Below, one piece after another: positions 1-6,582 of a stretch of 6,582 nt of DNA. The notes beneath the pieces are model-generated. The model was not told where the DNA came from. It did no database searches and worked only from the letters and a program-made list of their open reading frames with translations. The DNA comes from JBBSUX01 sp038234045 (GTDB taxonomy: Bacteria > Pseudomonadota > Gammaproteobacteria > Burkholderiales > Burkholderiaceae_C), in the NCBI GenBank assembly GCA_038234045.1, contig JBBSUX010000200.1:1-6582 (forward strand), given 5' to 3'. The stretch's first letter is position 1. Each line of letters begins with the position of its first letter. Position numbers and translations under genes: made by a program.

Positions 1-1
1 A

Positions 2-2425
2 AACGCCGCCATGAAGAACGGCGTGCCGCCCGCGCAGTGGACGCTCGACAACATCGCCTACATGAAAAAGCAGATGCAGGCCATGGGCCTGGCGATCGAC
101 TGGAGCCGCGAAGTCGCCACCTGCGACCCCAGCTATTACAAGTGGAACCAGTGGCTGTTTTTGAAGATGCTGGAAAAGGGCATCGCCTACCGCAAGACGC
201 AGGTCGTCAACTGGGATCCGGTGGACAAAACCGTGCTTGCCAACGAGCAGGTAATCGACGGCAAGGGGTGGCGGACCGGCGCGCCGGTGGAAAAGCGCGA
301 GATTCCCGGTTATTACTTGAAGATCACCGACTACGCCGAGGAGCTGCTCGGCCACGTGAAAGACGAGCTGCCTGGCTGGCCCGAGCGCGTGCGCCTCATG
401 CAGGAGAACTGGATCGGCAAGAGTGAAGGCGTTCGCTTTGCCTTCACCCACGACATTGCGGACGAAGAAGGCTCCTTGATCGGCGACGGCCGGATGTATG
501 TCTTCACCACACGTGCCGACACCATCATGGGTGTGACCTTCTGCGCCGTCGCACCGGAACACCCGCTGGCCGCGCACGCGGCGCGTACGCGTCCAGAACT
601 GGCTGCGTTTATTGAAGAGTGCAAGGCAGGGGGCACGACGGAAGCCGAACTCGCAACGCAAGAGAAAAAGGGCGCGCCCACAGGACTTTCGGTGACGCAT
701 CCGATCACTGGCGATGCGGTTCCGCTGTGGATTGGCAACTATGTGTTGATCGGTTATGGCGACGGGGCCGTGATGGGAGTGCCTGCGCACGACGAGCGCG
801 ACTTCGCCTTTGCGCTGAAATACCACCTGCCAATCCGACAGGTCGTGCAGGTGAGCGGCCAGCAGTACGACTTCCATCATTGGCACGACTGGTACGCCGA
901 CAAACAGCGCGGCATCACCGTCAACTCCGACATCTTCAGCGGCATGTCCTACCGCGATGCGGTGGATGCCGTCGCCCATACGCTCGAAGAAAAGGGTTTG
1001 GGCAACAGAAAGACGACTTGGCGGCTGAGGGACTGGGGCATCTCGCGTCAGCGTTACTGGGGCACGCCGATACCGGTCATCCATTGCCCCGAGCACGGCG
1101 CAGTGCCGGTGCCTGAGGCCGACCTGCCGGTGATCCTGCCGCAGGACTGCATTCCCGACGGCTCCGGCAACCCGCTGGTAACGCATGAGGGCTTCCACGC
1201 GGGCGTCGTCTGCCCGGTGTGCGGTGCAGCTGCGCGCCGTGAGACGGACACGATGGATACCTTCGTCGATTCGTCCTGGTACTTCATGCGGTATTGCAAT
1301 GCACAGCAGCCATTGGTGGGCGAGCCGGCCTTGCCCGATACGATGGCCGACGCCCGCACCGACTACTGGATGCCGATGGACCAGTACATCGGTGGCATCG
1401 AGCATGCGATCCTGCATTTGCTGTACGCGCGCTTCTGGACCAAGGTCATGCGCGACATGGACCTCGTCAAGGTCGATGAGCCGTTTACCAAATTGCTCAC
1501 ACAAGGCATGGTGCTGAACCACCTGTACTCGCGCCGCACGGCGCAAGGCGGCGTCGAATACTTCTGGCCCCATGAGGTCGAGAACGTGTTCGACGACTCC
1601 GGCCGCGTCACTGGCGCAACGCTCAACTCGGACGGTTCAGCGGTTGAGTACGGCGGCATTGGCACCATGAGCAAGAGCAAAAACAACGGCGTTGATCCGC
1701 AGGATCTGATCGAGCGCTACGGCGCCGACACCGCGCGGCTCTACACCATGTTCACCGCCCCGCCCGAAGCCACGTTGGAGTGGAATGACGCCGCAGTCGA
1801 GGGCAGCTACCGTTTCCTGCGGCGCGTATGGGCTTTTGGAGCAAAACTCAACGCTATTGATACGGTAGCTAGTAGCGCACGTGGAATAAGCGCTAGAGCG
1901 CTACAAGATATAAAATTTAGTGCTGACGCCGCCGATCTGCGGCGCGAGGTGCACACCGTGTTGCGCCAGGTGGACTACGACTACCAGCGGATGCAATACA
2001 ACACGGTGGTTTCCGGCGCCATGAAGCTGCTGAATGCACTCGAGGGTTTCAAAACGCAGGGCGCCGCCGGCGACGCTGCGGCGCTGGCCGAAGGTTTCGG
2101 CATCCTCCTGCGCGTGCTGTATCCAGGCACGCCGCACATTGCCCACGCGCTGTGGGCTCAGCTCGGTTATGCCGATGCGTGGGGCGATCTGCTCGACGCG
2201 CCCTGGCCGGCTGTGGACGAATCCGCGCTGCAGCAGGCCGAGCTAGAGCTGATGCTGCAAGTCAACGGCAAGCTGCGCGGCGCGATTCGGGTCGCCGCCG
2301 ATGCGTCGCGCGAAGAGATCGAGCGCATCGCTGTCGAAAGCGAGGATTTCCGCAAGCAGGCGGGCGACGCGCGGCCGAAGAAGGTGATCGTCGTTCCGGG
2401 GCGCCTGGTCAATGTCGTTGTCTGA
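2..2425 (+). CDS. leuS: Leucyl-tRNA synthetase, 5'-partial
   Basis: Cytoplasmic class I aminoacyl-tRNA synthetase that charges tRNA-Leu with leucine. The reading frame is open from the window edge. About 90 N-terminal residues, including the HIGH motif, are missing by comparison with the E. coli enzyme from memory, so the ATG at 11 is internal. Residues are counted from that Met. The CP1 editing domain has the threonine-rich [10 protein letters not shown] segment and the HDERD motif (260-264), whose first Asp corresponds to the editing Asp. A zinc-ribbon-like set follows: Cys359, His362 and CPVC at 401-404. The core motifs [23 protein letters not shown] and [19 protein letters not shown] are present. 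The KMSKS loop reads TMSKS (552-556), so its first lysine is threonine. The C-terminal domain has LQVNGKLRG and ends [15 protein letters not shown]. The linker at about 612-638 is encoded by a palindromic repeat-like segment with rare codons. Identity is certain; only the 5' end is lost. Confidence 0.98.
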   Translation, partial: NAAMKNGVPPAQWTLDNIAYMKKQMQAMGLAIDWSREVATCDPSYYKWNQWLFLKMLEKGIAYRKTQVVNWDPVDKTVLANEQVIDGKGWRTGAPVEKREIPGYYLKITDYAEELLGHVKDELPGWPERVRLMQENWIGKSEGVRFAFTHDIADEEGSLIGDGRMYVFTTRADTIMGVTFCAVAPEHPLAAHAARTRPELAAFIEECKAGGTTEAELATQEKKGAPTGLSVTHPITGDAVPLWIGNYVLIGYGDGAVMGVPAHDERDFAFALKYHLPIRQVVQVSGQQYDFHHWHDWYADKQRGITVNSDIFSGMSYRDAVDAVAHTLEEKGLGNRKTTWRLRDWGISRQRYWGTPIPVIHCPEHGAVPVPEADLPVILPQDCIPDGSGNPLVTHEGFHAGVVCPVCGAAARRETDTMDTFVDSSWYFMRYCNAQQPLVGEPALPDTMADARTDYWMPMDQYIGGIEHAILHLLYARFWTKVMRDMDLVKVDEPFTKLLTQGMVLNHLYSRRTAQGGVEYFWPHEVENVFDDSGRVTGATLNSDGSAVEYGGIGTMSKSKNNGVDPQDLIERYGADTARLYTMFTAPPEATLEWNDAAVEGSYRFLRRVWAFGAKLNAIDTVASSARGISARALQDIKFSADAADLRREVHTVLRQVDYDYQRMQYNTVVSGAMKLLNALEGFKTQGAAGDAAALAEGFGILLRVLYPGTPHIAHALWAQLGYADAWGDLLDAPWPAVDESALQQAELELMLQVNGKLRGAIRVAADASREEIERIAVESEDFRKQAGDARPKKVIVVPGRLVNVVV
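1851..1920. repeat. Palindromic repeat-like element within leuS
   Basis: An imperfect palindrome read in frame inside leuS. The outer arms GTAGC (1865-1869) and GCTAC (1900-1904) and the inner arms TAGCGC (1873-1878) and GCGCTA (1890-1895) are complementary. They enclose an 11-base loop (1879-1889) and are separated by small unpaired stretches. GCGCTA also recurs directly at 1898-1903. Only 30 of the 70 bases are G or C, against clearly GC-rich flanks. The codons include ATA twice, CTA, AGA and GGA, which are uncommon in the neighbouring genes. From memory, the core resembles dispersed intergenic palindromes with AGCGCTTATTCCA-like centres in Comamonadaceae and related Burkholderiales genomes. 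That link is recall and was not tested by a search. The palindrome and the base bias are seen directly; the boundaries are approximate, and origin by insertion is an inference. Confidence 0.65.
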
Positions 2426-2450
2426 AATCCAACCCTCATCCGGACCGCTC

Positions 2451-2960
2451 ATGCATCGCCGCACTTTTCTGACCCATGCAGCTGCGTCCGCCACCGTACT
2501 CACCTTGGCCGGCTGCGGTTTTCACCTCCGGCAAGCGCCGAACTTCGCGTTCCAGACGATCTACCTGAATGTGGCGGCCAATTCCAGTTTCGGCATCGAG
2601 CTGCGCCGGAATCTGGAAGCCGGAGGCAAGGTACGCGTCATCCGGGATCCAGCGCTGAAGGCCACGGCGGATGTGCTGCTCAACGTGCTCCAGGACCAAC
2701 GCGAGCGCGCTGTGCTGAGCTACAACTCCAGCGGGCAGGTGCGCGAATTCCAGTTGCGCGTGCGGGTGCGATTCGAGGTGCGCACGCCGGATGATCAGGA
2801 AGTTCTGCCGCCGACCGGACTGGTGCTGCAACAGGATCAGAGCTACGACGAAACGCTGGCGCTTGCCAAAGAGGCTGAAGCGCAGCTGATCTACAAAAGT
2901 CTGCAGAGCGACCTGGTGCAGCAAATCATGCGGCGCCTGGCCGCCATCAAGTCGCTCTAG
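2451..2960 (+). CDS. lptE: LPS-assembly lipoprotein LptE
   Basis: Outer-membrane lipoprotein that plugs and helps assemble the LptD beta-barrel, the final step of lipopolysaccharide export. I chose the ATG at 2451 (169 aa) because it puts a compact lipoprotein signal at the N-terminus: Arg3-Arg4, a hydrophobic stretch and a lipobox Leu-Ala-Gly-Cys with the lipidated Cys at residue 22. After it comes GFHLRQAPNFAFQTIYLN, the usual LptE opening. An upstream in-frame ATG at 2412 would add 13 polar residues before the signal and overlap the end of leuS by 14 bases; I consider it less likely. Neither start has a strong Shine-Dalgarno sequence, which fits translational coupling to leuS. The RRTFL segment also resembles a Tat signal, but a Sec lipoprotein is the default reading. 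The mature part is short, mostly polar and ends in an alpha-helical tail, as expected for the family. Its place between leuS and holA is the usual betaproteobacterial order. Confidence 0.93.
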   Translation: MHRRTFLTHAAASATVLTLAGCGFHLRQAPNFAFQTIYLNVAANSSFGIELRRNLEAGGKVRVIRDPALKATADVLLNVLQDQRERAVLSYNSSGQVREFQLRVRVRFEVRTPDDQEVLPPTGLVLQQDQSYDETLALAKEAEAQLIYKSLQSDLVQQIMRRLAAIKSL

Positions 2961-2962
2961 GA
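2959..2962 (+). promoter_or_regulatory. holA ribosome binding site overlapping the lptE stop
   Basis: AGGA lies 10 bases before the holA ATG and shares two bases with the TAG stop of lptE. Ribosomes finishing lptE would therefore sit on the holA initiation site, which suggests translational coupling. It is a short match, so support is moderate. Confidence 0.45.
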
Positions 2963-2972
2963 CGCGCTGGCC

Positions 2973-4064
2973 ATGCAGCTCGCTGCCGCGCAGCTCCCTT
3001 CGCATCTCACAAAGGGTGTCCGAACGCTCTACATGCTGCATGGCGACGAGCCACTCCTGCAGCAGGAGGCGGCAGATGCCATCCGCGCGGCGGCGCGCTC
3101 ACAGGGTGAGGTGGAGCGCTCAGTGCATACGGTGGCCGGCGCGCATTTCGACTGGAGCGGCGTGCTCGCTGCCGGCGGCTCCGCCAGTCTTTTCGCGGAT
3201 CGGCAATTGCTGGAAATTCGCATTCCGTCGGGCAAGCCCGGCAAGGACGGCGGCGCCGTATTGCAGCAAATCGCCGCCCTGGCTGCGGGACAAGAGAGCA
3301 CGCTTACTCTGGTGTTGCTGCCCAAGCTCGATCGGCTCACCCGGCAAGGCGCGTGGTTTGCGGCGCTCGAGGCTGCGGGTGTGAGCGTGCAGATCGACAC
3401 GGTCGAGCGCCAGGCCTTGCCGGTCTGGATCGCAGACCGGCTGCGCCGGCAGGGCCAGCAGGTCGCGCCGGGGGAAGAGGGCCAGCACACGCTGCAGTTT
3501 TTCGCTGACCGAGTGGAAGGCAACCTGCTGGCGGCGCATCAGGAGATCCAGAAGCTTGCGCTCATTCATCCAGCAGGCGTTCTGAGCTTCGACGCGGTCA
3601 AAACCGCTGTCACGCACGTGGCGCGCTACGACGTTTCGCAGTTGTCGGAGGCCGTATTGAGCGGTCGGCCTGCGCGCGTGCAAAGCATGCTCGACGGATT
3701 GGAAGCCGAGGGCGAGGCCGCCGTTCGCGTGCACTGGTCACTGGCCGAAGACATCCGCAGCCTGAAGCGGGTGCGCGATGCGATTGATGACGGTCGGCCA
3801 GTGCCGATGGCGCTGCGCGAAGCCCGGGTTTGGGGCGCCAAGGAACGGCTTTATGAGCGCGTGATCGGGCACCTCGACCGCCGTTTTCTGGCGCAACTGG
3901 TGGGAGACGCTCACCGGGTCGATGGGATCGTCAAGGGCCTGCCACAGGATGGCTGGCCGCGTGACGGCTGGCAAGCGCTGCATCGACTGGCGCAGAGTCT
4001 TGCCCGCGCTTGCCAGCCCGCACCGAGTGGATCGGCTGGTTTTGGGCGCTTTGGACGGCGCTGA
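2973..4064 (+). CDS. holA: DNA polymerase III subunit delta
   Basis: Delta subunit of the clamp loader, the subunit that opens the beta sliding clamp so that it can be placed on primed DNA during replication. It acts in the cytoplasm with DnaX, delta-prime, chi and psi. At 363 aa it is close to the usual length (E. coli about 343). The N-terminal segment YMLHGDEPLLQQE (20-32) matches the family start, where a degenerate AAA+ domain lacks a true Walker A. SLFADRQLLEIRIPSGKPG (72-90) is the next family landmark. LPVWIADRLRRQG, FFADRVEGNLLAAHQEIQKLAL and the C-terminal helical collar region follow. The last 15 or so residues, rich in Gly, Ser and Arg, are a low-complexity tail. The ATG at 2973 is the first in-frame start after lptE and has AGGA upstream. 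Twelve bases separate it from lptE, so co-transcription is likely. Confidence 0.95.
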   Translation: MQLAAAQLPSHLTKGVRTLYMLHGDEPLLQQEAADAIRAAARSQGEVERSVHTVAGAHFDWSGVLAAGGSASLFADRQLLEIRIPSGKPGKDGGAVLQQIAALAAGQESTLTLVLLPKLDRLTRQGAWFAALEAAGVSVQIDTVERQALPVWIADRLRRQGQQVAPGEEGQHTLQFFADRVEGNLLAAHQEIQKLALIHPAGVLSFDAVKTAVTHVARYDVSQLSEAVLSGRPARVQSMLDGLEAEGEAAVRVHWSLAEDIRSLKRVRDAIDDGRPVPMALREARVWGAKERLYERVIGHLDRRFLAQLVGDAHRVDGIVKGLPQDGWPRDGWQALHRLAQSLARACQPAPSGSAGFGRFGRR

Positions 4065-4109
4065 TCGACGTCGGATGCGCGGGAAGCCGCTGCATGGGAA
4101 AATCGCTGT

Positions 4110-5390
4110 ATGAACGGTCCTCACGTCATTTCACCTGTCCAGCTGCTGGGTTCGCAGGCAAAACAAGCTGCAGCGCTTATGGCAAAAGCGCCTTCAGCTG
4201 CTAAAAACAAAGCGCTGAAGGCTCTTGCACGTTTGCTGCGCGAATCGGACGACAAGCTTGAGCAAGCCAATGCTCGCGACATTGATCGCGCCAGCGCTGC
4301 TGGTCTGGCCGCGCCGATGATTGATCGCCTGCGGTTGACGCCCCAGGTGGTCGAAACGGTAGCCCAAGGCTGCGAGCAGCTGGCTGTCATGCCTGAACTG
4401 ATCGGTGAGATCAGCGGCATGCGCCAGCAGCCGAGCGGCATTCGTGTTGGCCAGATGCGGGTTCCGATTGGCGTCTTCGGCATGATCTTCGAAAGCCGGC
4501 CCAATGTGACGATCGAAGCCGCTAGTCTGTCGATCAAAAGCGGCAACGCCTGCATCCTGCGCGGTGGCTCGGAAGCTATCGAATCCAACAAGGCGCTGGC
4601 GGCGCTGGTGCGACAGGCGCTGGAAGAGGCGGGCCTGCCAGCCGACGGCGTGCAACTGATCGAAACCACTGACCGCGCTGCCGTGGGCGAATTGATCGCC
4701 ATGCCTGAATATGTGGATCTCATCATTCCGCGCGGTGGCAAGAGCCTGATCGAACGCATCAGCCGGGAGGCAAAGGTGCCTGTCATCAAGCACCTGGACG
4801 GCAATTGCCACGTTTATGTCGATGATCCGTGTGATCTGGAGATGGCGGTGCGCGTAGTCGACAACGCCAAGACGCAGAAGTACAGCCCCTGCAATGCCAG
4901 CGAAAGCCTGCTGATCGCGCGTGGTGTTGCGGCAGACTTCTTGCCGGCGATCGGTGCGGTCTTTGCGTCGAAGGGGGTAGAGATGCGCTGCGACGCTGGG
5001 GCGAAGAAGCTGCTCGAAAACGTAAGGGGCGCGCAGCTCGATGACGCGACCGAGGCCGATTGGTCGGAGGAATACCTGGCACCCGTCATCAGCATCAAGG
5101 TGGTGGAGGGCGTGGAGGAGGCGATTGCACACATCAACCGCTATTCGTCGCACCACACCGATGCCATCCTCACACGGGATCACCTGCATGCACAGCAGTT
5201 TTTGCGTGAAGTCGATTCGGCGAGTGTGATGGTCAATGCGAGCACTCGCTTCGCCGACGGTTTCGAGTACGGGTTGGGTGCTGAAATCGGCATCAGCACC
5301 GACAAATTCCATGCCCGCGGCCCGGTAGGCTTGGAGGGGCTCACCTCTCTCAAGTGGGTGGTACTGGGCCAGGGTGAAATCCGCAGCTGA
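4110..5390 (+). CDS. proA: Gamma-glutamyl phosphate reductase
   Basis: Second enzyme of proline synthesis. It reduces gamma-glutamyl phosphate, made by ProB, to glutamate semialdehyde with NADPH. It belongs to the aldehyde dehydrogenase superfamily, is cytoplasmic, and at 426 aa is near the usual length of about 417. [19 protein letters not shown] (116-134) is the cofactor-binding start of the core. [12 protein letters not shown] follows at about 206-217. The catalytic cysteine is Cys261, in [21 protein letters not shown] and [12 protein letters not shown] (386-397) lead into [16 protein letters not shown] near the C-terminus. The start has GGGAA (4096-4100) 9 bases upstream. The same bases belong to TGGGAAAAT, which could be an extended -10 box, so the gene may have its own promoter. 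No proB lies in the window. A 9-bp inverted repeat lies within codons 27-38 but falls in ordinary conserved coding sequence. Confidence 0.98.
   Translation: MNGPHVISPVQLLGSQAKQAAALMAKAPSAAKNKALKALARLLRESDDKLEQANARDIDRASAAGLAAPMIDRLRLTPQVVETVAQGCEQLAVMPELIGEISGMRQQPSGIRVGQMRVPIGVFGMIFESRPNVTIEAASLSIKSGNACILRGGSEAIESNKALAALVRQALEEAGLPADGVQLIETTDRAAVGELIAMPEYVDLIIPRGGKSLIERISREAKVPVIKHLDGNCHVYVDDPCDLEMAVRVVDNAKTQKYSPCNASESLLIARGVAADFLPAIGAVFASKGVEMRCDAGAKKLLENVRGAQLDDATEADWSEEYLAPVISIKVVEGVEEAIAHINRYSSHHTDAILTRDHLHAQQFLREVDSASVMVNASTRFADGFEYGLGAEIGISTDKFHARGPVGLEGLTSLKWVVLGQGEIRS
4190..4222. repeat. Perfect 9-bp inverted repeat early in proA
   Basis: GCCTTCAGC (4190-4198) and GCTGAAGGC (4214-4222) are exact reverse complements around a 15-base, A-rich loop, about 80 bases into proA. 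The mRNA could fold here. The encoded residues (about [15 protein letters not shown]) look like normal ProA sequence, so this is not an inserted element, and a regulatory role is only a possibility. Confidence 0.35.
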
Positions 5391-5481
5391 GAGCTCTGCG
5401 ACGCTTGCAGGCGCGCCGCGCGCCCCCATGTGCATATGCGGCTAGTGTTTTACTGTTCCGTTAACGCATTCGCCAATCTAC

Positions 5482-5486
5482 GAGGG
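5482..5486 (+). promoter_or_regulatory. gshA ribosome binding site
   Basis: GAGGG, 4 bases before the ATG at 5491, is the clearest Shine-Dalgarno match in the window, though the spacing is a little short. It supports this start for the glutamate-cysteine ligase. The rest of the 5391-5490 gap holds a GC-rich palindrome (5410-5424) and no promoter I can assign with confidence. Confidence 0.5.
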
Positions 5487-5490
5487 CCGC

Positions 5491-6582
5491 ATGGTTCCGA
5501 ATCTCATTACTACGCTGCAGGGTTCCATGAATGAACTGGAGCAGCGCATTCTCGAATCCACACCTGCCATCGAACGCTGGTTCCGGCTGGAGTGGATGGA
5601 GCACACGCCGCCTTTCTACAGCGCGGTCGACATCCGCAATGCGGGATTCAAGCTCGCGCCGGTAGACACGACGCTGTTTCCCGGCGGATGGAACCAGCTG
5701 ACGCCCCAGATGCTTCCGCTGGCGGTACAGGCTGCAATGGCGGCGATCGAGAAGATCTGCCCCGAAGCCCGCAATCTGCTCATCATTCCGGAAAATCATG
5801 CTTCGGACCCGGCGCATCTGGCGAGCGTCGCTCAGCTGGCCAGGATCTTTCACACGGCAGGCCTCAACGTCCGGATCGGCTCCATCGACCCCGAAGTCAA
5901 GGAAGTCACCACCATCACGTTGAAAGACGGCGAGCGACTGACACTTGAGCCGGTGGTGCGCAATCGCGGCCGTCTTGGCACGCGTTACTTCGACCCGTGC
6001 ACAATTTTGCTCAATACGGATCTCGCCGCCGGCGCTCCGGGAATTCTGGAGGATTTGCACGAGCAGTACCTGCTCCCTCCGCTCCACGCCGGTTGGGCGG
6101 TACGGCGCAAGAGCCGCCATTTCCAGAGCTACGAGGAAGTCGCAAAGCGTTTCGGGAAAATGCTGGGCGTCGATCCGTGGGTGATCACGCCTCTTTTTGC
6201 AACCTGCGCCGACGTTGACCTCCCAGCGGGTACAGGGCTGGAGTGCCTTGCAGAAAGTGTCGACAGTGTCATCGCCCGGGTGCGCCGCAAATACAAGGAA
6301 TACGGCATCAACGAGAAGCCGTTCGTGGTGCTCAAGGCGGATAACGGGCGATCCGGTACCAAGGTTCTCACCGTTCACGATGCGAAGGAACTGCATGAAC
6401 TCGGCGGAAATTTCGGATTCGGTGCGGCAACGCCTGTTCAGGCACAGTCCCGCGGGGTGATCGTCCAGGAAGGCGTCCTCACAAGCGAGCGTGTGGGTGA
6501 CGCCATGGCCGAGCCTGTCGTCTACATGATGGATCGGTATGTGGTGGGAGGCTTCTATCGCGTTCTGCGCGGGAAAGGTCCG
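5491..6582 (+). CDS. gshA: Glutamate-cysteine ligase, GshA type, 3'-partial
   Basis: The reading frame runs open from the ATG at 5491 to the last base (364 codons, no stop), so the C-terminus lies outside the window. The family is about 430 aa, so some 70 residues are probably missing. The enzyme joins glutamate and cysteine with ATP to give gamma-glutamylcysteine, the first step of glutathione synthesis. It matches the class first named from Acidithiobacillus ferrooxidans and common in Burkholderiales, which is unrelated in sequence to E. coli GshA. Landmarks are STPAIERWFRLEW and TPPFYSAVDIRNAGFKLAPV near the N-terminus, TLFPGGWNQL, the central HEQYLLPPLHAGWAVRRKS, KPFVVLKADNGRSGTKV (lysine at 282), VIVQEGV and YMMDRYVVGGFYRV (345-358). 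After Lys282 I remember relatives reading more like KADAGTYGMG, so this loop seems divergent. Start evidence is the GAGGG upstream and the MVPNLITTLQG opening, typical of the family. The antisense frame here is also long but is a shadow. Confidence 0.9.
   Translation, partial: MVPNLITTLQGSMNELEQRILESTPAIERWFRLEWMEHTPPFYSAVDIRNAGFKLAPVDTTLFPGGWNQLTPQMLPLAVQAAMAAIEKICPEARNLLIIPENHASDPAHLASVAQLARIFHTAGLNVRIGSIDPEVKEVTTITLKDGERLTLEPVVRNRGRLGTRYFDPCTILLNTDLAAGAPGILEDLHEQYLLPPLHAGWAVRRKSRHFQSYEEVAKRFGKMLGVDPWVITPLFATCADVDLPAGTGLECLAESVDSVIARVRRKYKEYGINEKPFVVLKADNGRSGTKVLTVHDAKELHELGGNFGFGAATPVQAQSRGVIVQEGVLTSERVGDAMAEPVVYMMDRYVVGGFYRVLRGKGP

Noticed and set aside
2412..2450. Upstream ATG at 2412 as the lptE start
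   Set aside because: It would place 13 polar residues before the lipoprotein signal and overlap leuS; the ATG at 2451 gives a normal signal peptide. It cannot be fully excluded.
2436..3041. Minus-strand open frame (201 codons) opposite lptE
   Set aside because: Shadow of lptE and the holA start; composition is biased and no start signal or domain is visible.
5410..5424. GC-rich palindrome after proA as an intrinsic terminator
   Set aside because: GGCGC and GCGCC can pair around a 5-base loop, but no T-run follows and the stem is short, so a terminator call is not supported.
4194..5435. Long minus-strand open frame (413 codons) opposite proA
   Set aside because: The plus strand encodes a full ProA with its catalytic Cys261 and family motifs. 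The antisense frame is kept open by GC-rich codon bias, and its product is rich in His, Arg and Gln with no recognisable domain.
5425..5490. A sigma-70 promoter for gshA
   Set aside because: Several AT-rich hexamers occur (for example CATATG and TTTTAC), but no -35/-10 pair with 16-18 base spacing stands out.
5461..6396. Long minus-strand open frame (311 codons) opposite the 3' gene
   Set aside because: The plus strand in this region reads as GshA without a stop from 5491 to the window end, with clear family motifs and a Shine-Dalgarno sequence. The antisense product resembles no family I know.
1..6582. Undescribed defence, mobile or biosynthetic system
   Set aside because: All five genes are recognisable housekeeping genes in an ordinary order, and no spare coding capacity or long gene-free region remains.

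Overview
The window is a GC-rich chromosomal stretch with every gene on the + strand: leuS (5' end cut by the window) - lptE - holA - proA - a gshA-type glutamate-cysteine ligase gene (3' end cut by the window). The protein sequences, the leuS-lptE-holA-proA order and the GshA family point to a betaproteobacterium of the order Burkholderiales, perhaps a Thiomonas or Comamonadaceae relative. The genus is an inference from remembered sequence resemblance and was not tested by a search.

Layout: positions 2-2425 encode leucyl-tRNA synthetase without roughly its first 90 residues, so the HIGH motif lies outside the window. lptE follows at once, with its better-supported start 25 bases after the leuS stop, and encodes the outer-membrane lipoprotein partner of LptD. 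holA (DNA polymerase III delta, clamp-loader subunit) starts 12 bases after lptE, with a Shine-Dalgarno sequence that overlaps the lptE stop. proA (gamma-glutamyl phosphate reductase, proline synthesis) follows after 45 bases. A 100-base gap, the longest in the window, precedes gshA, which stays open to the last base. No gene-free stretch exceeds 100 bases, and I see no tRNA, rRNA, CRISPR array, transposase or phage gene.

The genes are housekeeping functions: tRNA charging, LPS export, DNA replication, proline synthesis and glutathione synthesis. The first three are packed like one transcription unit, and proA may be co-transcribed or have its own promoter. ProA and GshA both handle gamma-glutamyl phosphate chemistry, but nothing in the sequence shows joint regulation.

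The most unusual feature is inside leuS. A short, AT-richer, imperfectly palindromic segment (about 1851-1920, core 1865-1904) looks like a dispersed intergenic palindromic repeat of the kind seen in Comamonadaceae genomes. Here it is read in frame as part of the synthetase, in the linker between the catalytic core and the anticodon-binding domain. The second point of interest is the GshA, whose glycine-rich nucleotide-loop region seems to differ from the family pattern I remember. I found no sign of a new multi-gene system.
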